Program-made: the position numbers and the translations under genes
Notes under the pieces: model-generated
The model's input: only the letters and a program-made list of their open reading frames with translations
Databases searched by the model: none
What the model was told of the DNA's origin: nothing
Source: an uncultured Anaerococcus sp.
GTDB lineage: Bacteria; Bacillota; Clostridia; Tissierellales; Peptoniphilaceae
Length of the DNA: 64,000 nucleotides
Direction: 5' to 3'
Assembly (NCBI GenBank): GCA_943914475.1
Contig: CALUCE010000005.1
Location: forward strand, 60,581-124,580
In this document: positions 41,739 through 50,138 of the stretch, piece after piece
Numbering within the stretch: position 1 is the first letter of the stretch
How the letters are laid out: each line of letters starts with the position of its first letter

Positions 41739-42939
41739 TTCCCCCTCCCTCTTCTATATTGTCTGCAAAGTTATGGAGATAGTCGCCAAGATTTCTTATA
41801 GTGTCTTCTCTTAAATAGTAGTAGGATTTTCTGCCCTCATAGTAAAGGCCAATAAAACCTGCTATTTGTAGTTGGTTTAAATGATAAGATAGGGTCGCAG
41901 GAGTCAGATATAGTATATCTGCCATTTCCTTTACATAATAATTCTTTTTTTGTAAAAGTTTGATTATCTCAAACCTGGTCGGGTCAGAAAAGGCTCTGAG
42001 CCTATCTTGGTTAAGAGAATCAGAAAACTTATCTTCTTCATTTTCATAGTAGTCATCTATCATCAGACCAAAAGACATCTCTACCATGCTAGTATCTAGA
42101 AAAATCGACCTTATGGTAACAGAATTTGGATTAAATAGATTTATATGGAAAAATCCTACAAATTGATTTTTAATCTTCATATCATTAAAACCAACATCTT
42201 CCAAGAGCTTATAAGCAAAGTCAAAGTCACTATCTGCATATTCTTTAATTTTGTTCATATACCTTTCTTCAACCATAGGAAAATTTTTCTCTATAATTTC
42301 TTCAAGTTTTCTAAGCAAAGGTTTTAGCCTATCATATATATCCTCCCAACCATATAAGGCCTTAAAAAGCGCCATGGATTCTTCCGCTGTATTGGTAGAC
42401 TTAAGCATGAGGTCAACAAGGTCATAGGTCGCAAATTCTTTTTCCATCATAAACCTTGAAATATCAGCCACAGCATAAGGGTCAAGAAGACTAGTATCCA
42501 CGAACATCAAAAAGATCATCTTTGTTTGAAAGTGGAAATCTTCCTTAGAAATTTCTTCAAACTTATCTATCCCAAAGGAAGTTAAGAGACTTAGCAGGAA
42601 GGAAAACTCGTTTTTATTATCATTTCTATGGATCCTGTATAAGTCCTTAAGATCTTCATTACCCCTTGCAAAAAACTCATCCAGGTAAGGCTTGGAGTCT
42701 TTCCTAACCTCTATAATGAAATTGACATAGTCTTCCATTTTGGGATACCTGTCTACCAAATAGGCAAAAGATACCTTGCCTTTTTTATTGGTGGTAAAAG
42801 ACCTGTCATAAAAGGAAAAATTCTTTTTCTCTCCCTCATCCTTCCAAGTTAAATAACCTACTAAAATATTTGCAGCCTCGGTTAAATATGAGGGCTCCTT
42901 TCTTACTTCTATGTTTTTTATTATTTTGGACCTAGTCAT
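41731..42939 (-). CDS. ArsR-type winged-helix regulator with a large N-terminal domain
   Basis: 402 residues. The C-terminal 90 (about 305-390) are an ArsR-like winged helix (DPTRFEIIKLLQKKNYYVKEMADILYLT broken here; recognition helix PATLSYHLNQL; wing YYEGRKSYYYL). The N-terminal 300 residues are mostly helical and I recognise no family; they may sense the exporter's substrate. It heads an operon with both exporter halves, overlapping by 8 bases. A 16-base palindrome occurs twice around its promoter (42953-42968 and 43036-43051), strongly suggesting autoregulation. No ArsR cysteine metal site is visible. Confidence 0.85.
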   Translation of the reverse strand: MTRSKIIKNIEVRKEPSYLTEAANILVGYLTWKDEGEKKNFSFYDRSFTTNKKGKVSFAYLVDRYPKMEDYVNFIIEVRKDSKPYLDEFFARGNEDLKDLYRIHRNDNKNEFSFLLSLLTSFGIDKFEEISKEDFHFQTKMIFLMFVDTSLLDPYAVADISRFMMEKEFATYDLVDLMLKSTNTAEESMALFKALYGWEDIYDRLKPLLRKLEEIIEKNFPMVEERYMNKIKEYADSDFDFAYKLLEDVGFNDMKIKNQFVGFFHINLFNPNSVTIRSIFLDTSMVEMSFGLMIDDYYENEEDKFSDSLNQDRLRAFSDPTRFEIIKLLQKKNYYVKEMADILYLTPATLSYHLNQLQIAGFIGLYYEGRKSYYYLREDTIRNLGDYLHNFADNIEEGGGNE

Positions 42940-42952
42940 AGCTTCTCCTATC

Positions 42953-43056
42953 TTAGATTTATATCTAATATATCTTTATCTATCTTTGATTAACTTTAGT
43001 ATATCAGCTAAGCGTCTAAGTTCAATAGTTTTATATTAGATTTTTATCTAATATAA
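42953..43056 (-). promoter_or_regulatory. Exporter operon promoter flanked by two operator copies
   Basis: On the minus strand TTGAAC (43025-43020), a 16-base spacer and TATACT (43003-42998). Operator copy 1, TTAGAT-N4-ATCTAA at 42953-42968, lies between start site and ribosome site. Copy 2 has the same core at 43036-43051, extended to perfect 11-base arms TTATATTAGAT (43031-43041) and ATCTAATATAA (43046-43056), just upstream of the -35. Centres are 83 bases apart, close to eight helical turns. Confidence 0.8.
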
Positions 43057-43062
43057 TGGAAA

Positions 43063-43106
43063 TAAAAAAGCTTATATTTATTAAGAGGCCGGTAATAAAT
43101 ATAAGC
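43063..43106 (-). terminator. Terminator after the CPBP gene
   Basis: GCTTATATTTATT and AATAAATATAAGC form a perfect 13-bp stem, followed on the minus strand by TTTTTTATTT. Confidence 0.85.
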
Positions 43107-43113
43107 ATAAAAA

Positions 43114-43911
43114 TTAATCAAGTTTTCTTTTGTTTTTTGAGTAGAAGTATAACATAAAAGCAATGTTAAGTATTGTAACAAGTATACTAGCTTCAATCTT
43201 GTAAGCTCCTCCTGAAATCAAAACACTTCCATATGCTTTTACATTTATAAGACTTGGATAATCACTAGCTAAGCTTACAACATTTAAAAATATAGCACCT
43301 ATAACATTCCAAATAGTATGAGCTAAAATTGGTCCAATAAGATTATCTTCATATTCATAAAGACAATTTATAAATAGATTCATAGTTATCACATTAATTA
43401 TAGCGACAAAACCCGCTTCTATAGCAGCCCCATGTAATAAGGTGAACAATATTGTGGTAGCAAGTATAGCTAGATTTTTACTATAGTTTATTTTTAGAAG
43501 TTCGTATATGTACCCTCTTATTAGAATTTCTTGCATTATCACATTAATAACTGCTGATATAATCCAGAGACTCAAGTTTTCTACTTGATTCTTTCCTAGA
43601 ACATGTAAATTTTTGCTTGAAAATAAAATAAGGCTTGGTAATATTATCCAAATCAAGCCAAGAACAATACCAGTTCCTAAAGATTTCCTTACATTTTTTG
43701 TGAATCTATTGAGAAAACTAACTTTTTCTATTCTAGTAAAAATAATAGTTAATATTATGATTGCAACAAAGGGAATAAGTTCTGCAAAAAATCTCCACCA
43801 TGCTGGATCATCAATATTTATTTCTGGATAAACTGATAAAAATAACCATAAGCATAGAAAAAATAATATCTTTCCAATATTTTTAAGATTGAAAGAAACT
43901 TTATTTTTCAT
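43114..43911 (-). CDS. CPBP-family membrane protein (Abi/Rce1-like)
   Basis: 265 residues with about 8 transmembrane segments. The start is the ATG at 43911, behind GGAGG; an earlier ATG at 43929 lacks a site. CPBP motifs are present as QEILIR, FTLLH and HTIWN. The first motif normally reads EExxxR; here the first Glu, thought to be catalytic in Rce1-type proteases, is Gln. Family members act as prenyl-protein proteases, bacteriocin-immunity proteins or scaffolds; a non-proteolytic role is possible here. It has its own promoter and terminator. Confidence 0.8.
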   Translation of the reverse strand: MKNKVSFNLKNIGKILFFLCLWLFLSVYPEINIDDPAWWRFFAELIPFVAIIILTIIFTRIEKVSFLNRFTKNVRKSLGTGIVLGLIWIILPSLILFSSKNLHVLGKNQVENLSLWIISAVINVIMQEILIRGYIYELLKINYSKNLAILATTILFTLLHGAAIEAGFVAIINVITMNLFINCLYEYEDNLIGPILAHTIWNVIGAIFLNVVSLASDYPSLINVKAYGSVLISGGAYKIEASILVTILNIAFMLYFYSKNKRKLD

Positions 43912-43970
43912 ATAACCTCCATGAAACACAATTGTTTTAAATATATAATTTAAACTATTGTACTTTAATC

Positions 43971-43999
43971 ATTATATTATTTATTAATCTTTATGTAAA
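43971..43999 (-). promoter_or_regulatory. Promoter of the CPBP gene
   Basis: On the minus strand TTTACA (43999-43994), a 17-base spacer and TATAAT (43976-43971). Confidence 0.8.
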
Positions 44000-44051
44000 G
44001 TTTGTAAATATCAATTTCAATATTAAATTTTACATCCTATATGTGTGCGAA

Positions 44052-44086
44052 TAAAAAAACTCCTGCAAAGTTTTACTCTGCAAGAG
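44052..44086 (-). terminator. Terminator after the Nudix gene
   Basis: On the minus strand CTCTTGCA pairs with TGCAGGAG (one G-U), followed by TTTTTTT. Confidence 0.8.
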
Positions 44087-44092
44087 CGTATT

Positions 44093-44548
44093 TTAATAGT
44101 AGCTTTTCTCTCCTGTGTCCACATTCCAAAATATTTCACTATACTTTCCTTCGTAGATAGTTAAGATATCATCCATGGAGTCAGATTTTTCTTTTTCATT
44201 TTTAAATTCTTGGTAGTCTTGCCAGTAAAGCCTTCCTTCCCTATTTTCTCCTACAAGATTTCCGTTATATTGGTCAGTTTCATAAAGTAGGCCCACATCC
44301 TTGCAAGTCTCTCCATTTTTCTTAAAATACCAGGTGATTATTCCTACAAAGATAGGATTTATTATATCAAGGTTGGTCTCTTCCTTGGCTTCTCTTATGA
44401 CAGATTCGATGAAGGACTCCTTTTCTTCAAGCTTACCTCCAGGAAAGGTCAAGCCTTCCCAGCCTTCTTTTTTGACCTTATCTAGGACTAGGACTTGTCC
44501 AGTCTTTGGATTTTTTATCTTTACCATATTCATTAGTCTTATTCTCAT
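44093..44548 (-). CDS. Nudix hydrolase (MutT/YtkD-like)
   Basis: 151-residue pyrophosphohydrolase with a complete Nudix box, GGKLEEKESFIESVIREA then KEETNL (about 37-60). Similar proteins are annotated as 8-oxo-dGTP diphosphatases; the exact nucleotide is not determined by sequence. It follows ileS on the same strand behind a terminator and begins at AAGGATAGGCT-ATG. The second half has several aromatic residues typical of substrate-side loops. Confidence 0.85.
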   Translation of the reverse strand: MRIRLMNMVKIKNPKTGQVLVLDKVKKEGWEGLTFPGGKLEEKESFIESVIREAKEETNLDIINPIFVGIITWYFKKNGETCKDVGLLYETDQYNGNLVGENREGRLYWQDYQEFKNEKEKSDSMDDILTIYEGKYSEIFWNVDTGEKSYY

Positions 44549-44559
44549 AGCCTATCCTT

Positions 44560-44590
44560 TAAAAAAAGAAGTGACCTTGGGCCACTTCTC
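44560..44590 (-). terminator. Terminator after ileS
   Basis: On the minus strand AGAAGTG pairs with CACTTCT, followed by TTTTTT. Confidence 0.8.
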
Positions 44591-44596
44591 CTATTT

Positions 44597-47500
44597 TTAT
44601 TTTCTTTCTAGTTCTAGCTTGGCCATCTTATCATTGATTTCCAAGTCTTCTGTTGAAAGGTCTTTTTCTAGTAAATTATCTGCCAAAGTTTCTTTTTTGA
44701 TTTGATCTTCAAAGTTTGTAAGGGCAGCCTTTAGTTCCTCATCTCCTTGGTAGAAAATATCGATCCTGTCAGTTACTTCATATCCCTTGTCTTTTCTCAT
44801 ATTTTGAACCTTGGAAATAAATTCTCTAGCATAACCTTCTTCTTTTAATTCCTTGGTAATATCTGTGTCAAGTACTACAAAGACATTGGAGTCCATCTCT
44901 ACTTCGAAGCCTTCCTTGGCTTGGATTCTTATATCAAGATAGTCTTCTGTAACTTGGAAGGCTTCTCCACCAAGCTCTACTTCTTGTGGAGTCTCCTTTA
45001 CAGCTTCTATGAAGTCCTTGGCATTTACACCTGCTAGGTACTTGGCAAAGTCGTTAACCTTGGATTGGAAAATTCTTCCTACTTCTCTAAAGTTTGGTTT
45101 GAGGTAGAAGTCCATAAATTCAGAAAGATCTTCTGCAAATTCAACTTCCTTGATATTTAACTCTTCCTTGATTAGACCAAGTAGGTCTGAGATTTTTTCC
45201 CTATAAGATCCATCCACAACTATCTTTGATAGGGGTTGACGTACCTTGATTTGTTCTTTTTCTCTTGAAGCACGGCCCAGGGTTACTATCTTTCTAACTA
45301 GGTCCATGTTCTCTTCAAGTTCCTTATCTATCATGTCTTCTCTTAGCTTGTCAAAGACTTGAACGTGAACAGATTCTTCTCCTGTTAGGTTTCTAAAGAT
45401 TTCTTCTGCTATAAATGGAGCTATAGGTGCTACCATTTTTGAAACTGCTAGAAGGGCATCATAAGTTGTCTTGTAAACGGCCTTCTTTGACTCTGTTAAA
45501 GAGCTTGCCCAGAATCTCTTCCTGTTTCTTCTGATATACCAGTTTGATAAATCTTCTACTACAAAGTCAGAAATAATGTGAACCACTTTGTTGTAGTCAA
45601 AGATTTCCATGGCTTCGTGGTAGTCTTTTTCTAGGGAATATAGTCTAGAATATAGCCACTTGTCAATCTTTTCAAGTTTTATAGAATCTTCTTTGAAGTT
45701 ATCTCCACTTGTAAAGTCTTCCATGGATAAGCCATCTGTGTTGGCATAAAGGGTAAAGAAGGAGTAGACATTTTCTATAGTTCTAAAGAAGTTGTTTCTT
45801 ACTTCCTTAAGTCCCTTTTCGTCAAACTTGGTTGGGAACCATGGTGGGGATACGTAAAGTGAGTAGAACCTTACAGCATCAGCCCCATACTTATCAAAGA
45901 GGGCAAATGGATCTAGGGTATTGCCCTTAGATTTTGACATCTTTTGTCCGTTTTTATCTAGAACAAGGTCATTTACAAGTACATTTTTAAATGGTGCCAC
46001 TCCTTTAGTAAAGGTAGATATGGCCATTAGTGAATAGAACCATCCCCTGGTTTGGTCTATACCTTCGCAGATAAAGTCTGCAGGGAATTTTTCTTCAAAG
46101 ATTTCCTTATTTTCAAATGGATAGTGTAGTTGGGCAAAAGGCATAGATCCTGAATCGAACCAAACGTCTATAACATCAGGTACCCTGTGCATAATTCCAC
46201 CACAATCAGGACATTTGATGGTAACATCATCCACATATGGTCTGTGAAGTTCTATATTTTCGTCTATATCTTCTATGGCTCTTTCTTTAAGTTCTGCTCT
46301 GGAGCCTACTGAGTCTGTGTGTCCACAGTCATCACATTTCCAAATATTTAATGGAGTTCCCCAATACCTAGATCTAGATATAGCCCAGTCTTTTACATTT
46401 TCTAGCCAGTTACCAAATCTTTTTTCTCCAATTGTTGGTGGGAACCAGTTTACAGTCTTATTGTTTTCCACCATTTGGTCAGAAAGTTTGGACATTTCTA
46501 TATACCAGGATGGTTTTGCATAGTAAACAAGTGGTGTCTTACATCTCCAGCAGTGTGGGTAATTGTGTTCTATGGTTTGTTTTTTAAATACTTTTCCTTC
46601 ATCTCTTAGGTGGAGGAAGATCTCTTCGTTGGTATCGAAGATAAACTTGCCCTTCCATAGTCCTTCTGTGAAGTTTCCTTCAAGGTCTACTGGTTGAACA
46701 AAGGCTAGATCATATTTTCTACCAAGTTGGTAGTCGTCCTCACCAAAGGCAGGGGCTGTATGAACTATACCAGTACCGTCTTCTGCAGAAACATAGTCAG
46801 CACAAGTTAGGATGAAGGCCTTTCCTTCTACCTTGATTTCTGGCATTAATTGTTCATATTCTATATATTCTAAATCCTTACCCTTCATTTCTTCTACTAT
46901 TTCAAAGTCGTGGCCTTCCATAACCTTGTCTACTAGAGACTTGGCTAGGTAGTAGTAGGCATCATCTTCTTTGTCATAAACTTTTATATAAGTAAGGTCT
47001 GGGTTTACTGTAAGACCTACGTTTGATGGTAGGGTCCATGGGGTTGTAGTCCAAGCAAGGAAGTATTCATTTTCACTATCTTTCTTTTTGAACTTACAAA
47101 TAAGGGTTATGGTCTTATCCATTTGGTAACCTTGGGCAACCTCGTGACTTGCAAGTCCTGTACCACATCTTGGGCAATAAGGCATAACCTTGGCACCTTC
47201 ATAGATTAGTCCCTTCTTGAAGGCATTGTTTAATAGCCACCATTCTGTTTCTATATAATCATTGTCAAGGGTTATATAAGGATTGTCCATGTCATAAAGG
47301 AAGGCCATCCTATCAGACATGTCTCTCCACATATCAGAATATTTGAAAACTGAATCCTTACAGTGTTGGTTAAACTTTTCTACCCCGTATTCTTCTATGT
47401 CGTTTTTGTCAGAAAAACCAAGTTCTTTTTCAACTTCAATCTCTACTGGCAAACCGTGGGTATCCCATCCGGCCTTTTTCATAACCTTGTAACCAGACAT

Positions 47501-47722
47501 GTTCTTGTATCTAGAAGTCATATCCTTTAAGGTTCTTGCTATAACGTGGTGGATACCAGGTTTTCCGTTGGCTGTTGGAGGGCCATCATAGATGATATAG
47601 TCCTCGGCTCCTTCTCTTGTTTCGAAGGTTCTTTTTAACAAATCAATGTCTTGCCAATACTTAGCAGTATCTTTTTCTCTTTCCTTGGTGTTTTTTGTGT
47701 TCAAAGATTCAAAGCTTGCCAT
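44597..47722 (-). CDS. ileS: Isoleucyl-tRNA synthetase, type 2, with GXHH signature
   Basis: Charges tRNA-Ile. The 1041 residues match the longer, eukaryote-like IleRS2 clade. The class I HIGH motif reads Gly56-Ile-His-His59 (GKPGIHHVIA), the swapped GXHH form described in some IleRS2 enzymes and linked there to very strong mupirocin resistance; KMSKS is intact (near residue 595). Zinc-type cysteine pairs (CPRCG, CWRCK, CDDCG, CPDCG) are present, and the editing and anticodon domains are full length. A T-box (47785-47998) with an Ile specifier controls it. Confidence 0.97.
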   Translation of the reverse strand: MASFESLNTKNTKEREKDTAKYWQDIDLLKRTFETREGAEDYIIYDGPPTANGKPGIHHVIARTLKDMTSRYKNMSGYKVMKKAGWDTHGLPVEIEVEKELGFSDKNDIEEYGVEKFNQHCKDSVFKYSDMWRDMSDRMAFLYDMDNPYITLDNDYIETEWWLLNNAFKKGLIYEGAKVMPYCPRCGTGLASHEVAQGYQMDKTITLICKFKKKDSENEYFLAWTTTPWTLPSNVGLTVNPDLTYIKVYDKEDDAYYYLAKSLVDKVMEGHDFEIVEEMKGKDLEYIEYEQLMPEIKVEGKAFILTCADYVSAEDGTGIVHTAPAFGEDDYQLGRKYDLAFVQPVDLEGNFTEGLWKGKFIFDTNEEIFLHLRDEGKVFKKQTIEHNYPHCWRCKTPLVYYAKPSWYIEMSKLSDQMVENNKTVNWFPPTIGEKRFGNWLENVKDWAISRSRYWGTPLNIWKCDDCGHTDSVGSRAELKERAIEDIDENIELHRPYVDDVTIKCPDCGGIMHRVPDVIDVWFDSGSMPFAQLHYPFENKEIFEEKFPADFICEGIDQTRGWFYSLMAISTFTKGVAPFKNVLVNDLVLDKNGQKMSKSKGNTLDPFALFDKYGADAVRFYSLYVSPPWFPTKFDEKGLKEVRNNFFRTIENVYSFFTLYANTDGLSMEDFTSGDNFKEDSIKLEKIDKWLYSRLYSLEKDYHEAMEIFDYNKVVHIISDFVVEDLSNWYIRRNRKRFWASSLTESKKAVYKTTYDALLAVSKMVAPIAPFIAEEIFRNLTGEESVHVQVFDKLREDMIDKELEENMDLVRKIVTLGRASREKEQIKVRQPLSKIVVDGSYREKISDLLGLIKEELNIKEVEFAEDLSEFMDFYLKPNFREVGRIFQSKVNDFAKYLAGVNAKDFIEAVKETPQEVELGGEAFQVTEDYLDIRIQAKEGFEVEMDSNVFVVLDTDITKELKEEGYAREFISKVQNMRKDKGYEVTDRIDIFYQGDEELKAALTNFEDQIKKETLADNLLEKDLSTEDLEINDKMAKLELERK

Positions 47723-47784
47723 TTTCTCTCCTATCTTTTTATATTTTTATGAGTCCTTTACTTCTTTAACACGACCCATTTTTT

Positions 47785-47998
47785 TGCAAAATAATAGTCC
47801 CCCAGAAGGGACGGTCCACCCAAAATATTGAGTATTGGAGTTAAGGCCTCCACTACCTAAAAGACTACTGATATTTCGCCTCTTATGCTAAAAGATGATC
47901 TTCATCAAAAGACTTCATGACCACTTCCACCTTCCTGGCCTCTCTAGAAATCCGAACTCTTGACTACTCTTCTTTTACTTGCATTTATTTCATAGATA
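47785..47998 (-). promoter_or_regulatory. T-box leader of ileS, specifier ATC
   Basis: Minus-strand T-box: stem I opens with AAGAAGAGTAG and closes with ATCTTTTAGC. After helix GTCAA/TTGAT the loop reads GAAG then ATC (47899-47897), the isoleucine specifier. The T-box motif is GGGTGGACC (47821-47813), one base shorter than the usual GGGTGGNACC, because the N that pairs with the tRNA discriminator is missing. A short GTCCC/GGGAC terminator hairpin (47797-47812) with a T-rich tail follows. Antitermination on uncharged tRNA-Ile is expected. Confidence 0.88.
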
Positions 47999-48003
47999 CA
48001 AAT

Positions 48004-48032
48004 ATATTACTTTATCTAGCCTTTAAAGTCAA
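48004..48032 (-). promoter_or_regulatory. Promoter of ileS
   Basis: On the minus strand TTGACT (48032-48027), a 17-base spacer and TAATAT (48009-48004), just ahead of the T-box. Confidence 0.8.
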
Positions 48033-48157
48033 ATAATATGGGGCTTTGGTGGTCAGAAATTGAAAAATCTTATCAATAATAATTGAATTTAATTTACTTG
48101 GGTATAAATATATTAAGTTAGGAGAAATACTGGTTTAGACAAAAAAAGGAGAATATT

Positions 48158-48406
48158 ATGGGACTATTATTTAAGAAAAAAGATACAAATGAAGAAAAAT
48201 CATCTAACAATTTTTTAAAATATGCTGTCCCTATAGGCATTGGTCTATATGCCAAGTCTAAGAGGGATAAGAGAAAAGCAGAAAAGTCTGCCCCTAAGGG
48301 CGAAAAAGTCCTAGGCGGTTTGTTCAGAAAAAAGGTTAAGGACCCAAACAAGATTTTGGGAGGCCAATTTAGAACAACCGGCAAGGGAATATTTAAAAAG
48401 AAATAA
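48158..48406 (+). CDS. Small basic hypothetical protein
   Basis: 82 residues, about one quarter Lys/Arg, with one weakly hydrophobic stretch (about 20-31, YAVPIGIGLYA). The C-terminal half holds two similar units, KVLGGLFRKKVKDP and KILGGQFRTTGKG. AAGGAG lies 6 bases before the ATG and a strong terminator follows, so it looks like a real gene. I recognise no family; nucleic-acid or membrane-surface binding would suit its charge but is speculation. Confidence 0.6.
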   Translation: MGLLFKKKDTNEEKSSNNFLKYAVPIGIGLYAKSKRDKRKAEKSAPKGEKVLGGLFRKKVKDPNKILGGQFRTTGKGIFKKK

Positions 48407-48458
48407 ATTTCCACTCCAGGCTTTGACCTGGACTGACATGTTTGTCCTCTTATGAAAG

Positions 48459-48490
48459 GCTGCCAAGTAATCGGCAGCCTTTTATTTTTC
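48459..48490. terminator. Bidirectional terminator
   Basis: GGCTGCC and GGCAGCC pair around an 8-base loop, followed on the plus strand by TTTTATTTTT. It lies between two convergent genes. Confidence 0.9.
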
Positions 48491-50014
48491 CTACAAAAGA
48501 GGAGCAAAGAGTTTCATAAAGCCTATAAAAATCAGTCTTACAGGGCCAAAGCTTATATCTTCTAGATAGATTCTTTGGCTAAGTTCCATGGTTTCTATGA
48601 AATCATCCTTGATTTTTTCAAGTTCCTTAGACTTATAAATATAGGTTCCATTTTCAAAATGTAGGTAGAGGGACCTGTAGTCTAGGTTTATGGTTCCCAC
48701 TGTTCCTATCCTATCATCAGACAAGAAAACCTTGGAATGCATAAAACCTGGAGTGTATTCATAAATCTTGACCCCATCTCTGATTAAATTTTTGTAATAA
48801 GACCTGGTTATGTTCCAAACTATTTTCTTATCTGGTATACCAGGAGTCACTATCCTTACATCAACCCCTCTTTTGGCGGCAAGGACTAGGGCATTTTCCA
48901 TTTCTGTATCTATTATCAAATAAGGAGTAAAGATATAGCAGTAGTCCTTGGACTGGTTGAGAATAGATATGTAAACATCCTGGCCAGTGGTTTCCTTATC
49001 CAAAGGCGTATCCCCATAAAGAGAAATATAGCCATCTTCTTTGCCTTTTAAGGCTGTTCTTTTAAATTTAGTGAAATCTTGGTCATTTTCATCGGCAATG
49101 GCATTCCAGTTAGATAAGAACATAACAGTATAGGACCAAACAGCCTCTCCAGTAATCCTGCAGGCATTATCCTTCCAGTGACCAAATCTTTCTTTTTCAT
49201 TAATATATTCATCGGCCAGGTTTAGACCTCCAGAATAGGCAACCTTGCCGTCTATAACTATAATTTTCCTGTGGTCCCTGTGGTTCATGATTATACCTAT
49301 AACTGGGTTTATCTTATTAAAGGGAACACATTTGATACCCATATTTTCAAGCTTTTGGGCATAGGTCTTGGAAAGAGTTCTCATAGATCCCATATCATCA
49401 TACATAACCCTAACATCAAGACCTGCCTTGACCTTTTCTTTGAGAACATCAAGGATGGTATTCCACATAAGACCTTCTTCTATAATGAAAAATTCTAGAA
49501 AAATAAATTCCTTGGCATTTTTTAAGTCCTCAACCATAGGCCTAAAGCAGTCATCTCCAACAGGATAATAGGTAAAGCCTGTGTTTCTATAAAAAGGATA
49601 GCCAGAATAGTCTGATATATAGGAGAATTGTCCACTTACTTCTGGAGCATATGCTTTCATCTCATCTAGGACTTCCTTATTTTGAACATAGTATTGCTTG
49701 GAAGCCTTGGTCCATTTTTTGATGGATTGGAAGGTTTTTGATAAAACCAAGTCCGCTCCCAAGAAAAGATAAAGGGCAGTTCCAGAGACAGGAACTATAA
49801 GGATGGCAAGAATCCACAGCATATCAGCAGATAGGTGCCTGGAGTTGTTGATAATATTAATAACTATAAAAAGCCCCGCTATCCTAACTATAGATTCTAT
49901 CCAATTGGCCTTGGCTCCAAACCAGTAAACAAAGCCCACAAACAAAATCAATTCCAAAATTATCATAATAACCATAAGAGAAATACGGCTAAAGATGTTT
50001 TTCAAAATTTTCAT
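48491..50014 (-). CDS. cls: Cardiolipin synthase
   Basis: 507-residue phospholipase D-type synthase that joins two phosphatidylglycerols into cardiolipin. Two N-terminal membrane helices (about 10-55) precede the catalytic HKD repeats: HRKIIVIDGKVAYSGGLN near residue 245 and HSKVFLSDDRIGTVGTINLD near 425. GAGGAAG lies 8 bases before the ATG. The gene is bracketed by a terminator and by the DUF3100 gene's terminator, so it is probably monocistronic. Confidence 0.95.
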   Translation of the reverse strand: MKILKNIFSRISLMVIMIILELILFVGFVYWFGAKANWIESIVRIAGLFIVINIINNSRHLSADMLWILAILIVPVSGTALYLFLGADLVLSKTFQSIKKWTKASKQYYVQNKEVLDEMKAYAPEVSGQFSYISDYSGYPFYRNTGFTYYPVGDDCFRPMVEDLKNAKEFIFLEFFIIEEGLMWNTILDVLKEKVKAGLDVRVMYDDMGSMRTLSKTYAQKLENMGIKCVPFNKINPVIGIIMNHRDHRKIIVIDGKVAYSGGLNLADEYINEKERFGHWKDNACRITGEAVWSYTVMFLSNWNAIADENDQDFTKFKRTALKGKEDGYISLYGDTPLDKETTGQDVYISILNQSKDYCYIFTPYLIIDTEMENALVLAAKRGVDVRIVTPGIPDKKIVWNITRSYYKNLIRDGVKIYEYTPGFMHSKVFLSDDRIGTVGTINLDYRSLYLHFENGTYIYKSKELEKIKDDFIETMELSQRIYLEDISFGPVRLIFIGFMKLFAPLL

Positions 50015-50093
50015 ACTAACTTCCTCGACCTAAAAATTTATGTATATAAAAAATTATAACACTATAAATATTCTACCCCACTTTAGTCTTTTA

Positions 50094-50129
50094 TATAAAA
50101 AAAGACCCGGGATATATTTCCCGAATCTT
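50094..50129 (-). terminator. Terminator after the DUF3100 gene
   Basis: On the minus strand AAGATTCGGGA pairs with TCCCGGGTCTT (one G-U), followed by TTTTT. Confidence 0.85.
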
Positions 50130-50138
50130 ATATAAATC

